Source of the DNA: Phycisphaerales bacterium
GTDB lineage: Bacteria; Planctomycetota; Phycisphaerae; Phycisphaerales; SM1A02
Length of the DNA stretch: 55,860 bases
Assembly (NCBI GenBank): GCA_009691725.1
Contig: SIAP01000012.1
Location: forward strand, 1-55,860
Direction: 5' to 3'
The translations under genes and the position numbers were made by a program. The notes below the pieces were generated by a model. The model did no database searches and had not been told where the DNA came from. It saw only the letters and a list, made by a program, of their open reading frames with translations. How positions within the stretch are numbered: position 1 is the stretch's first letter; every line of letters starts with the position of its first letter. Shown here piece after piece: positions 40,242 to 49,612 of this stretch.

Positions 40242-40398
40242 GCAGTGGTCAGGTCGTTGAGACGGTCACCCTGCTTTAGCTGGGTTCTCCCCTGCCTGCA
40301 GGGGGTTGGAATTCACCCGTTCCGTGCGTATCCAACCAGCGCAAGAAAGCTCCGTTCACTCGCCGACCGTTGGTAATACTCAAGACCTGAACCACTAC
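40242..40398 (-). ncRNA. Candidate structured RNA (157 nt) closed by a long stem
   Basis: The 20-base arms at 40398-40379 (GTAGTGGTTCAGGTCTTGAG on the minus strand) and 40261-40242 (CTCAACGACCTGACCACTGC) pair over 19 positions with one bulge on each side. Inside, ACGGTC pairs with GACCGT, and three further helices are visible: GGTTGG/CCAACC, CCCCTG/CAGGGG and ACCCAGC/GCAGGGT (one mismatch). The closing stem is followed by GATTTTTG and, about 60 bp on, by the strong terminator. No open frame explains it. It does not match tRNA, tmRNA, RNase P, SRP or 6S RNA motifs that I know, nor a riboswitch I can name. Orientation minus is inferred from the T-runs. Confidence 0.45.
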
Positions 40399-40407
40399 GA
40401 ATGTTGA

Positions 40408-40448
40408 GAGAGCCGGGCATCGTCGGAGTGATGCGATGCCCGACTCTC
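40408..40448 (-). terminator. Long hairpin after nrdJ
   Basis: Arms 40408-40422 and 40434-40448 pair over 15 positions with one C-A mismatch, around an 11-base loop. It lies 43 bp behind the nrdJ stop. No U-run follows, so it may protect the 3' end of the message or mark it, rather than terminate by itself. Confidence 0.4.
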
Positions 40449-40490
40449 GTTGAGTCATGTCGATCCTGTCAAAATCTCGAATGTGCTGAT

Positions 40491-43400
40491 TCAACTGCAT
40501 CCCATGCTGTGGCCACAGTTCCAACATCGATAACAGGTGCCATTGCGCACCGTGATCGATCCGCAGACATCGCATGCAGGAGCATCGCCCATCAACTGTG
40601 CGTTCGCGTGATCTGCAGCGCTCCCCATCGGGAGCCCCTGCATTCGGAACTCACCGTTCTCCGCGATGATCGGCGATGCCGCGATGGGTGTGGCGTCGCC
40701 ATACTCGTCGGTCCGTCCGGTCGATCCCGTTCGATGCGGTGGATCGTGTGGCTGCTCGCCATCCGCAGTTCGAATCGTCGTCTCGACGGTTGTCATGAAC
40801 CGAGTTCCCGTCCATGTTGAACCGCTTGGTCCACTCGAAGCGGCAGAAATCGTCGACCCATCTCGAGACGCAACAGGAGCCGGAGTGCCGGTGCGCGCGG
40901 TGTCATCCAGTGCAGTGAATTGTTCAGTTGTGGGAGCGACGCGCTTGGGAGCGTTGGCATCTCGATACCCATCCAAGAACTGCATGCCAAACCAACGGAA
41001 AATGTAGTCAACCAAACTCTTTGCCATCGGAATGTCACGATTCGTGGTCATGCCCATCGGCTCGAATCGTTGGTGCGCAAACTTGTTGACGAGGCTCTCA
41101 ACGGGAACGCCATACTGCAGCGCGACGCTGATGGCCGTGCCGAGGGAGTCCATCAGTCCGCCGATGGTGGAACCTTCCTTCGCCATCGTGATGAACAATT
41201 CGCCGGGGCGTCCATCTTCATAGAGCCCGACGATGAGATACCCCTCATGTCCGCCGACATTGAACTTGTGTGTGATCGACTGGCGCGTGTCCTGCAATCG
41301 TCGACGCATCGGCCGCTCGATGACGCGTTCCACCACTCGCTCCACAATGCGTTCCACCTCAATAATGCGCGGTTCGAAGACCACCGCTGCGATTTCTGCT
41401 GCGCCCCCCTTGGAAGCCCGCTTGGAAACCCCCTTGGAAACCAGCTCAGCCTCTTCGAGTCCAGCAAGATCCTCTTCTTCCGCGTCGTAGGACGCTTCTG
41501 ATTTCGTGGAGAGCGGTTGGCTCAACTTGCACCCATCGCGATAGAGCGCGTTTGCCTTGAGTCCCAATTCCCACGAGAGCTGATAGCAGTCGCCCATCTC
41601 TTCGATGGTGGCCTCGTTGGGGAGATTCACCGTCTTCGAAATCGCACCCGAGATAAATGGCTGCGCGGCGGCCATCATGTGAATGTGACCCTTTGGCTCA
41701 ATGAAGCGAGTGCCGAGTGCTCCGCAGCGATTCGCGCAGTCGAAGACAGCGAGGTGTTCTTCCAAGAGGTGCGGGGCTCCCTCAACGGTCTGGGTTCCGC
41801 AAATCGTGCAATTCAGTGCTTCAATCTGCCGCGCCGTGAGTCCCATCGCGCGCAGACCGCTGAATGTGCTATCGCTGCGAGCGGCGTCCGGATCGACTCC
41901 AATGGCATGGAATGTTTGAATCGGCAGCGACCATGCCGTGAAGGCGAATGACAATTCAAAAACGGTGGGCAGTCCGTTTTCGACCTGGACGAGTTCCTCG
42001 TTTGTGAATCCCTTGGTGAGCAAGAATGCTCTGAACGTCCGCGCCGCCGGATTCACAGCCCCATCTGGAGTTGGCAAGGGAGTGTTCAAACTGAGAGATC
42101 CCATCACATATTCGACGATTGCATCGGTCTCTTTCGACTGGTATCCCAACGCGCAGAGCGCTGGTCGCAGCGACTGATTCGCGATCTTGAAGTGACCGCC
42201 TCCGGCGAGTTTCTTGAACTTGGTGAGCGCGAAGTCCGGCTCGACTCCAGTCGTATCACAGTCCATCAAGAGTCCAATCGTTCCGGTGGGAGCGATGACG
42301 GTGACCTGCGCGTTGCGGAATCCGAACTCCTCTCCCAGCAGCAGCGCATCGTCCCACGCGGCTGTGGCGCCCAGCAGCATTTCGTCTGCGTTGGCGATGT
42401 TGATGCGGTTTGTTGCGAAGAGTGCGTGATTGATCGGGACTGGCCTGGCACGAAGCGATTCGTACGCGTCGCTGTCTCGTGCAACTCCCTGCGCCGCCCG
42501 ACGATGATTGCGGATGACTCTGAGCATGTGTTCGCGGTTGTCGTCAAATCCGTCAAACGCACCCAGTTCAGAGGCGAGCATCGCGCTTGTCGCGTAGGAA
42601 CGTCCAGTGAGAATGGCGCTCAAGACGCCGCACATCGTCCTGCCCTCGGCGCTGTCGTAGGGTGTTCCTGCTTGCATCAACATCGCGCCGAGATTCGCGT
42701 ATCCCAATCCGAGCGTTCGGTACTTCCACGAGAGTTCTGCGATTTCCTTCGAAGGGAAAGATGCCATCATCACCGAGATTTCAAGCGCAATCGTCCACAC
42801 ATTGATGGCGTGCTCGTAGCCCGCGAGATCAAAGTGTCGCGTCCGTGAGTCGTAGAACTTCAGCAAGTTGATCGACGCGAGGTTGCACGCCGTGTTGTCC
42901 AAGAACATGTACTCGCTGCACGGGTTGCTGGCATTGATGCGTCCGCCTGCTGGGCAGGTGTGCCATGCGTTGATCGTCGAGTCAAACTGAACGCCAGGAT
43001 CGGCGCAGTGCCACGCTGCCTCGGTGACCTGTGCCCACAGATCGCGGGCATTGAGTGTCTTCGCTGGGAGCCCATCGGTGCGACGCAGGAGTTCCCACGT
43101 TCCATCGGTGTTGACCGCGTCCATGAACGCATCACTGAGTCGCACCGAGTTGTTCGAGTTCTGTCCGCTCACCGTGTAGTAGGACTCGCCATTGAAGTCG
43201 TAATCCAACTTCAACCCCAAGCGATCGGCGACGGCTCGCTGTGTCGCGGTCAGACTCTTCATCCCCTCGACAAGCGCGGCAACCTTGATCTCCTCTCGCA
43301 CTTTCCAGTTGACGAAGGCTTCGACGTCGGGATGGTCAATATTGAGGCAGCACATCTTCGCAGCACGACGCGTGGTCCCGCCAGACTTGATTGCGCCTGC

Positions 43401-44120
43401 AGCACGATCGCCGATGCGCAAGAAACTCATCAGCCCAGAACTCTTGCCTCCGCCGGAGAGTGTCTCATCGGCTCCGCGCAGATTGGAAAAGTTGGTTCCC
43501 GTTCCAGATCCATACTTGAAGAGGCGTGCCTCACGCACCCAGAGATCCATGATCCCGCCTTCGTTCACCAAGTCATCACTGATCGATTGAATGAAGCAGG
43601 CGTGTGGTTGGGGATAGGTGTATGAATCTGGCGCCAACGAGACGGCGCCCGTGTTGTGATCGGCGATCCAATGTCCCTGCGCTGGACCGTTGATTCCGTA
43701 TGCCCATGCGAGCCCGGTGTTGAACCACTGTGGGCTGTTTGGCGCTGCCATTTGATGGAGCAGCATGTACGCGATCTCATCGTAAAAACACTGCGCATCT
43801 GCGGGAGAATCGAAGTATCCGTTCGACTCGCCCCAGTGGCGCCAGCACCCTGCAAGTCGATGAATCACCTGTCGAACGGATCGTTCTGGACCCGTCCCCG
43901 GCGTGCCATCGGCGCAGATGTGTGGCACTCCCGCTTTGCGAAAGTATTTGCTGACGACAATGTCAGTGGCGAGTTGACTCCACTCTTTCGGCACTTGCGC
44001 ATCGTCCATTGCGAAGACCACCGAACCATCCGGGTTCTTGATCCTGCTTGAGCGAGTCGCCCATTCGGTTGTTGTGTAGACGTCCTTGTCTTGAGTGGTG
44101 AAGCGTCGAGAAATCTTCAT
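40491..44120 (-). CDS. nrdJ: Vitamin B12-dependent ribonucleoside-diphosphate reductase (class II)
   Basis: 1209 aa, the size of long NrdJ proteins. It converts ribonucleotides to deoxyribonucleotides with adenosylcobalamin. The catalytic domain includes KYGSGTGTNFSNLRG, NPCSEYMFLDNTACNLASIN (active-site loop) and VIAPTGTIGLLMDCDTTG. A linker near residue 950 carries VERIVERVVERVIERP, a short charged repeat. The TSCPD domain follows (QSITHKFNVGGHEGYLIVGLY, PGELFITMAKEGSTIGGLMD). The C-terminus has a zinc-ribbon pattern, CDVCG then CYRCWNCGHSMGCS. It lies 83 bp behind dcd, forming a dNTP supply operon. Confidence 0.96.
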   Translation of the reverse strand: MKISRRFTTQDKDVYTTTEWATRSSRIKNPDGSVVFAMDDAQVPKEWSQLATDIVVSKYFRKAGVPHICADGTPGTGPERSVRQVIHRLAGCWRHWGESNGYFDSPADAQCFYDEIAYMLLHQMAAPNSPQWFNTGLAWAYGINGPAQGHWIADHNTGAVSLAPDSYTYPQPHACFIQSISDDLVNEGGIMDLWVREARLFKYGSGTGTNFSNLRGADETLSGGGKSSGLMSFLRIGDRAAGAIKSGGTTRRAAKMCCLNIDHPDVEAFVNWKVREEIKVAALVEGMKSLTATQRAVADRLGLKLDYDFNGESYYTVSGQNSNNSVRLSDAFMDAVNTDGTWELLRRTDGLPAKTLNARDLWAQVTEAAWHCADPGVQFDSTINAWHTCPAGGRINASNPCSEYMFLDNTACNLASINLLKFYDSRTRHFDLAGYEHAINVWTIALEISVMMASFPSKEIAELSWKYRTLGLGYANLGAMLMQAGTPYDSAEGRTMCGVLSAILTGRSYATSAMLASELGAFDGFDDNREHMLRVIRNHRRAAQGVARDSDAYESLRARPVPINHALFATNRINIANADEMLLGATAAWDDALLLGEEFGFRNAQVTVIAPTGTIGLLMDCDTTGVEPDFALTKFKKLAGGGHFKIANQSLRPALCALGYQSKETDAIVEYVMGSLSLNTPLPTPDGAVNPAARTFRAFLLTKGFTNEELVQVENGLPTVFELSFAFTAWSLPIQTFHAIGVDPDAARSDSTFSGLRAMGLTARQIEALNCTICGTQTVEGAPHLLEEHLAVFDCANRCGALGTRFIEPKGHIHMMAAAQPFISGAISKTVNLPNEATIEEMGDCYQLSWELGLKANALYRDGCKLSQPLSTKSEASYDAEEEDLAGLEEAELVSKGVSKRASKGGAAEIAAVVFEPRIIEVERIVERVVERVIERPMRRRLQDTRQSITHKFNVGGHEGYLIVGLYEDGRPGELFITMAKEGSTIGGLMDSLGTAISVALQYGVPVESLVNKFAHQRFEPMGMTTNRDIPMAKSLVDYIFRWFGMQFLDGYRDANAPKRVAPTTEQFTALDDTARTGTPAPVASRDGSTISAASSGPSGSTWTGTRFMTTVETTIRTADGEQPHDPPHRTGSTGRTDEYGDATPIAASPIIAENGEFRMQGLPMGSAADHANAQLMGDAPACDVCGSITVRNGTCYRCWNCGHSMGCS

Positions 44121-44203
44121 GGAGAGCGTCCTGCGGAAGGGGTTCTGGAGTAGGGGGCCGTGGTCAAGTCGTCAAAGCGCCGCGCATCGGCGCGGAGTGT
44201 CAA

Positions 44204-44791
44204 TCATTGAGTTTCGAGGGAGCCGTCGACTCGCGGGAGAGTCAGTCCGGTTTGGTTCTGATACTTGCCACCCTTGTCCGCGTAGCTGGTTGCACAGACG
44301 CGATCTGCTTTCAAAAAGAGCATCTGCGCGATGCCTTCATTGGAGTAGATCTTTGCGGGGAGGGGAGTGGTGTTGGAAATTTCGATCGTGACCTTGCCTC
44401 GCCACTCGGGTTCGAGCGGAGTCACATTCACGATGATGCCACATCGTGCATATGTGGACTTGCCCACGCAGATGGCAAGCACATCGCGAGGCACCGAAAA
44501 CACTTCGACAGTTTCGGCGAGTGCGAAGGAGTTTGGCGGGATGACGATGTGGTCGCGGTGGGTCAGATTGGTATCGATGGAAATGAACAGGTCGCTCGAA
44601 AAGTTCTTGGGATCCACGACTGCAACTCCGCCAGATGTTGCGTTTGTGAAGATCTTGAACTTTGTTCCAACCCGAACGTCGTATCCATAGCTTGAGACGC
44701 CATAGGAAATCACTCCCTGACGCTTGCGGCTCTCTTCAAATGGCTCAATCCCGACCAGTTCACGGATTTGGGTGTCACACAAGATTCCCAT
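44204..44791 (-). CDS. dcd: dCTP deaminase
   Basis: 195 aa. The dUTPase-superfamily trimer motifs are visible: [16 protein letters not shown] at the N-terminus, [17 protein letters not shown], the active-site segment [21 protein letters not shown] (Arg and Glu) and [10 protein letters not shown] at the end. It deaminates dCTP to dUTP, feeding dTMP synthesis, and sits upstream of nrdJ. Its ATG at 44791 is preceded by GAGGAG. A possible promoter lies about 110 bp upstream. Confidence 0.95.
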   Translation of the reverse strand: MGILCDTQIRELVGIEPFEESRKRQGVISYGVSSYGYDVRVGTKFKIFTNATSGGVAVVDPKNFSSDLFISIDTNLTHRDHIVIPPNSFALAETVEVFSVPRDVLAICVGKSTYARCGIIVNVTPLEPEWRGKVTIEISNTTPLPAKIYSNEGIAQMLFLKADRVCATSYADKGGKYQNQTGLTLPRVDGSLETQ

Positions 44792-44900
44792 TGCGAATAC
44801 TCCTCACTGGATCACCAACCCACTTCGAGCATCGACAACAGGACGATGCGGGACTCACTCTACCCCAACCTCTTGTGGTCGCAAGACCCACGAGTCCACA

Positions 44901-44930
44901 ATATCCTGAATTTATTGGACGCTGTCTCAA
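44901..44930 (-). promoter_or_regulatory. Possible promoter for dcd-nrdJ
   Basis: On the minus strand TTGAGA (44930-44925) and GGATAT (44906-44901) are 18 bases apart, in the most AT-rich part of the 254-bp gap between dcd and the divergent helicase gene. The match is modest. I see nothing else I can support in this gap. Confidence 0.3.
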
Positions 44931-45045
44931 TTCTCTTAAACGGTTGCAATCACAAGCACTTGGCGAGATCTGGAGTTTGACCATGGGGAAATGCGCTTGT
45001 TCACGATCTGTCAACTGATGTCGGGAAGGGCTTTAGACTCGATCC

Positions 45046-47358
45046 GTGGACGATCGACATGGAGTGCAATTGGTGGGGGATTTGACGGCATCGCAGCGTT
45101 GTGCAGTGCTGCATCACGGCGGTCCACTGTTGGTCTTGGCTGGTCCCGGTTCTGGAAAGACGCGCGTGATCACACGTCGCATCGCGCATCGGATTTTCTG
45201 CGGTGTTCCTGCGTGGCAGATCGTGGCGTTGACATTCACAAACAAGGCAGCGGCAGAAATGAAGTCGCGCGTGGACGCACTCGTTCCCGCGCACATTCCA
45301 GGGCGTCGCGGTCTCGTCATTGGAACATTTCACTCGTTCTGCGCTGGGTTGTTGCGCCGCTACGGCGCGTCCTCTGCTTCGGCGGGAATCGGTGGGGCCC
45401 CACTTGCGGAGAACTTCTCAATATTCGATTCGGATGACGCTCGTAGTGTGATCAAGAAGGCCATCGCCAGCGCGGGACTCGAGAGCGCGCAGTGGCCAGT
45501 CGCCGCAGTCGCAACCGAGATTTCTTGCGCCAAAAACAAGTTGCAAACGGCAGCTCAGTACTCGGCCTCTGCGATGGACTTTCGGCAGCGGACTATGGCG
45601 CGACTCTACGATCTCTACGAACGGGCGATGGTGCGTGAAAATGCCCTTGATTTCGATGACTTGCTGTTGCGGACGGCGTGCATGCTGCAGCACGATGCAG
45701 CGGTCTCTCAAGAGTTGCGGGAGCGATTTTCGGAGGTCTTGGTCGACGAGTACCAAGACACAAATCATGCACAGTTCACAGTGGCACATGCGATCGCACG
45801 AGAGCATCGCAACATTTGTGTGGTGGGTGATCCGGATCAATCGATCTATGCGTGGCGCGGCGCAGACATCTCGAACATCCAGGATTTCGAGCAGCACTAT
45901 CCCGGTGCAACCGTCATTGCGCTGGGAGAGAACTTTCGCTCCACCGGACACATCGTCTCACTTGCGGACAAACTGATTCGCAACAACGAGTCACGCCGCC
46001 ACAAAGATCTCTTTACCCAACTTGGACTAGGTGATCGACCGCGTGTGGTTCGGCTCATGGATGAAGTGTCGGAAGCCCAGTTCGTGGCAGATGCATTGCA
46101 GGCCGCGCATCGATCCGGCAGTGAGTGGCGTGACATGGCCGTTCTCTATCGCATGAATGCGCTGAGTCGGTCGATGGAAGACGCACTTCGCCGGCGCGGC
46201 ATTCCCTATCTCATTGCGCGCGGGACAGCCTTCTATGACCGCAAAGAGGTCCGTGACACGATGGGGTATCTGCGTGCGCTCGTGAATCCGGTCGATGACA
46301 CATCACTGCGACGGATCGTGAATGTGCCAGCGCGTGGCATCGGTGCGACCACCATCGGCAAACTCGAGCAGGTTGCGGCGCAGCGGAGGTGCTCGCTCGC
46401 TGGTGCGATGGCCTGCGCACGTCAATGCGGGGTCAGTGAACGCACGGCGAAGAGCATCGATGGATTCTTGACGCTGCTGGTGCGATACCGGAGTGAACTC
46501 GACGCAAAGAGTGCGCACAACCTTGGACCCTTCGTTGCGCGTCTGATTACCGAGGCGGGACTCGAACGTGCTGCGATCGAATTGGCGGACGACGATCAAG
46601 ATGCCATGGAGCGCAAAGCAAATGTGCAAGAGGTCGCAAACGCAGCCGGAGCGTTTGAACTCCCAGAGTCGCAACCTGGCATACCGGACCCGACACTGGG
46701 CGATGCGCTGCGCGGCTTCCTGCAATCCGTCGCGCTTGCTTCGGACTCAGATGCGATCGATCCACAGAAGGGCGTCGTGACATTGATGTCACTCCACGCC
46801 GCAAAAGGGCTTGAATTTCAGACTGTCGCGATCATTGGCATCGAAGAGGGTCTCTTGCCGCACTCGAGATCTCTGGCATCACCCAAGGAAGTCGAAGAGG
46901 AGCGCCGTCTCTTTTTCGTTGGAATCACTCGCTGCAAGCGCACACTGTTGCTCACATCGGTGGCCATGCGGTCGACGCGCGGAATGCGGATGTCCACCAT
47001 TGAGAGTGGGTTCCTCCGCGAGCTGCCGCAGGAAAGCCTCGTTTACTCTGATCACACTGGTGGGCGGTCTGCGACTGCAGGAGGGCGTCACTGGACGAAT
47101 CAGCAGCGCACCGATGATGCAGAGTCAACCGACGAGCAGGGTGATGGCGACGTCCAGTACGAGGTTGGAGGAAGTCGTACGCAACCAGCATGCGGCATGA
47201 GCGTTGGCACCACCGTGCGGCATCTACAGTTTGGAATTGGGCGCATCGAGGCGATCTTGCCGCGCGGATCCATGACGAGCGTGCGCGTGCACTTCCGAAC
47301 TGCGGGCGTGCGAGTGCTCGTGCTGGAGTATGCGAAACTCGAAATCATCGCGGGGTAG
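45046..47358 (+). CDS. pcrA: UvrD/PcrA-type DNA helicase
   Basis: 770 aa superfamily 1A helicase, from a GTG at 45046. Motifs in order: LTASQRCAV (Q motif), LAGPGSGKTR (I), LTFTNKAAAEM (Ia), VDEYQDTN (II), VVGDPDQSIYAWRGAD (III), LGENFRST (IV), VTLMSLHAAKGLEFQTV and GIEEGLLPH (V), and RRLFFVGITRCKR (VI). The C-terminal 50 residues (GTTVRHLQFGIGRIEAI, VRVHFRTAGVRVLV) resemble the PcrA C-terminal domain that contacts RNA polymerase. It unwinds DNA 3' to 5' in nucleotide excision repair and replication restart. Divergent from dcd. Confidence 0.93.
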   Translation: MDDRHGVQLVGDLTASQRCAVLHHGGPLLVLAGPGSGKTRVITRRIAHRIFCGVPAWQIVALTFTNKAAAEMKSRVDALVPAHIPGRRGLVIGTFHSFCAGLLRRYGASSASAGIGGAPLAENFSIFDSDDARSVIKKAIASAGLESAQWPVAAVATEISCAKNKLQTAAQYSASAMDFRQRTMARLYDLYERAMVRENALDFDDLLLRTACMLQHDAAVSQELRERFSEVLVDEYQDTNHAQFTVAHAIAREHRNICVVGDPDQSIYAWRGADISNIQDFEQHYPGATVIALGENFRSTGHIVSLADKLIRNNESRRHKDLFTQLGLGDRPRVVRLMDEVSEAQFVADALQAAHRSGSEWRDMAVLYRMNALSRSMEDALRRRGIPYLIARGTAFYDRKEVRDTMGYLRALVNPVDDTSLRRIVNVPARGIGATTIGKLEQVAAQRRCSLAGAMACARQCGVSERTAKSIDGFLTLLVRYRSELDAKSAHNLGPFVARLITEAGLERAAIELADDDQDAMERKANVQEVANAAGAFELPESQPGIPDPTLGDALRGFLQSVALASDSDAIDPQKGVVTLMSLHAAKGLEFQTVAIIGIEEGLLPHSRSLASPKEVEEERRLFFVGITRCKRTLLLTSVAMRSTRGMRMSTIESGFLRELPQESLVYSDHTGGRSATAGGRHWTNQQRTDDAESTDEQGDGDVQYEVGGSRTQPACGMSVGTTVRHLQFGIGRIEAILPRGSMTSVRVHFRTAGVRVLVLEYAKLEIIAG

Positions 47359-47394
47359 GGACAGCGTTGCATCCCGCGAAGTGTTCCGGCAATG

Positions 47395-49569
47395 TCACTC
47401 CTTGCAGATGCCCGTCTGCCACATCAGGAAGGACCAAATGTCCGCCTGCTCAGCGATCCGATTTGCCAGGGGCTTGCCCTGTCCATGCCCTGCGTCTCGA
47501 TCGACCCACAGGAGAATGGGATCGACGGCGTCATCATTGGCTGCGCGCGCCTGCATTCGGGCGGCCATCTTGCGGGCGTGCAGAGGATGAACTCGCGAAT
47601 CGTTCTCGCCAGCGGTGAAGAGGACGGCTGGATACTTCACTCCCGCAGTGATGTTGTGGTAGGGGCTGTACATGCGGAGCCAACTGAATTGCGTCGCATC
47701 ATCGCTCGATCCATACTCCGGGACCCAGAACTTTGCCATCAGAAACTGGTGAAAGCGAATCATGTCCAGCAGAGGCACGGCTGTGATCGCTGCGCAAAAC
47801 AACTCAGGTCGTTGGGTGACCGCAACGCCCGTCAGCAGTCCGCCGTTGGATCCGCCCTGGATCGCCAAGTGTGCAGGATCCGTGTACTTCTGAGCGATGA
47901 GCCACTCGGCGCAGGCGTAAAAGTCGTCGAAGACATTCTGCTTTGAACCGAGCATCCCAGCCTGATGCCACTCTTCGCCGTATTCGCCGCCGCCGCGCAA
48001 GTTCGCGATCGCGTAGACGCCGCCCGCGTCGTACCACGGAAAATTCGTCGCGCTGAAGTAGGGTTCGAGACTCACATTGAATCCACCGTAGCCATACAAG
48101 ATGGTCGGCGTGTTTGCAGTGAGTGCGAGTCCTTTCTTGTGCACGATGAACATGGGGACCTTCGTTCCATCCTTGCTCGCAACGAACACCTGTGTCACCG
48201 TCACGCTTGAGGGGTCAACTGGAACTTCCGGGCGAGCCCACAGCGACATCGCGCCAGTGCGAAAGTCGATGGTGTAGATGGAACGAGGTTCATTGAAGCT
48301 CGTGTAGTTCACAAAGCCATCTGTTCGAGTTTCGTCGCAGCCAACGGTCGCACTTCCAACACCAGGGAGTGAGATCGCACCGAGACTCTTGCCGTCGATG
48401 GAGAAGCGTTCGACGAGACTCACCACATCCTTCGAGTAACTCGCCACCAGCAACCCCCCTGCATACTCGACGGAGTCCAGAACCGCGTCATCGCGCATGG
48501 GAATGATGGACTTCCACGACTCGCGAGCAGGTGCGGTCAGGTCGACTGCAAGTAATGAGCCCTTGGGAGACTCGAATGAAGTCAGCATGTACATCGTGTC
48601 ACCAACGACCGCAGCGGGGCGGAAATTGCCCTCCAGTCCATCTGCAATCGTGATGAGTTTCAGTGCGCCATCCACCATGCCGCCGCGTTGCCACAACGCA
48701 AGATCTGCCACGAAAAGATCGCTCGCCTGCCATCCTCGTGATTGGTTGATCAGCAGCCAGCGTCCATCACGCGAGAGTCCGCCGCCAGGCACTTTGCTCG
48801 GTTCTGTTTGCCTGTACAGCAGCGGATCATGGCGTGCGCTGCGACCGATGACGTGCCAGCGAATCTCTCGCGAGTATGGATCAGCGGGGTTGGCCAGTCG
48901 CGAGTAGAGGAATGCGTCATTGGACGGAGCCCATCCGCCGAAGTCGACCTTGCCGACAATTTCGTCGCTCAGCCACTGCCGCGTCGCGATGTCCATGATT
49001 TGCAAGACACTCATTTCACTTCCCGATTTCGAAGTGCCGAAGGCTAGGAGTTTGCCGTTTGGAGATGCCTTCCACCAATCCAGACTGGTCAGACCCTTCC
49101 CATCGAGAGCGTTCACATTCAGCAGTTCCACCCTCGCAGAGCGCATAGGACCGGTGAGCACGCTCCCGGAGGTTGCAGCGACCGCAGGATCCGCCGCGAA
49201 GTAGAGGATCGGCTGATTCTGCCCTCCTTCGCGCTCAGTCCAGAACGCAAAGCCTCCTTCGCGGACAGGCATCCCGACCGATCCAATGGACATCAATGGG
49301 GCGAGTTGTTGTTCGAGGAGCGAGTGGCAGGGGAGTCCATTGAGTATGTTCTGAGTGCGGTCATTCTGCACCGTGGTCCACTCCGCCACCTCCTTGGAAT
49401 CCTTCTCCAGTGCCTCCAGCCATCGGTACTCGTCAACGATCGTCTCGCCATGCACCACATCGGAGACTGGACGGGCTTCGGTGACGGGTGGACCACCACA
49501 CGCGGCGTATGAACCAACGAGTTGAGTGGAAAGGATCGCTGCAGTCGCAAGAAGGACCAGATGTTTCAT
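47395..49569 (-). CDS. Prolyl oligopeptidase (S9A), secreted
   Basis: 724 aa. The signal peptide is MKHLVLLATAAILSTQLVGS then YAACGG, possibly a lipoprotein. The N-terminal half is the S9A propeller (DEYRWLEALEKDSKEVAEW near residue 50 is diagnostic). The catalytic triad is Ser in IQGGSNGGLLTG, Asp in TAGENDSRVHPLHARKM and His in RDAGHGQGK. YGYGGFNVSLEPYFS and YAIANLRGGGEYGEEWHQAG are conserved. It cuts short peptides after proline, here in the periplasm or outside. It is the last gene of the run hutI-map-serA, 43 bp after serA. Confidence 0.94.
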   Translation of the reverse strand: MKHLVLLATAAILSTQLVGSYAACGGPPVTEARPVSDVVHGETIVDEYRWLEALEKDSKEVAEWTTVQNDRTQNILNGLPCHSLLEQQLAPLMSIGSVGMPVREGGFAFWTEREGGQNQPILYFAADPAVAATSGSVLTGPMRSARVELLNVNALDGKGLTSLDWWKASPNGKLLAFGTSKSGSEMSVLQIMDIATRQWLSDEIVGKVDFGGWAPSNDAFLYSRLANPADPYSREIRWHVIGRSARHDPLLYRQTEPSKVPGGGLSRDGRWLLINQSRGWQASDLFVADLALWQRGGMVDGALKLITIADGLEGNFRPAAVVGDTMYMLTSFESPKGSLLAVDLTAPARESWKSIIPMRDDAVLDSVEYAGGLLVASYSKDVVSLVERFSIDGKSLGAISLPGVGSATVGCDETRTDGFVNYTSFNEPRSIYTIDFRTGAMSLWARPEVPVDPSSVTVTQVFVASKDGTKVPMFIVHKKGLALTANTPTILYGYGGFNVSLEPYFSATNFPWYDAGGVYAIANLRGGGEYGEEWHQAGMLGSKQNVFDDFYACAEWLIAQKYTDPAHLAIQGGSNGGLLTGVAVTQRPELFCAAITAVPLLDMIRFHQFLMAKFWVPEYGSSDDATQFSWLRMYSPYHNITAGVKYPAVLFTAGENDSRVHPLHARKMAARMQARAANDDAVDPILLWVDRDAGHGQGKPLANRIAEQADIWSFLMWQTGICKE

Positions 49570-49612
49570 CCGTGCATCCTAGGCATCGAGTGCTCGCGTT
49601 GGCGATGCTCGA

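Noticed and set aside
40242-40398. Cobalamin riboswitch for the structured element near the B12-dependent reductase
   Set aside because: The element lies behind, not before, nrdJ, and the conserved B12-box and core order cannot be matched, despite a CCACUG string and a GGUGAA-like piece.
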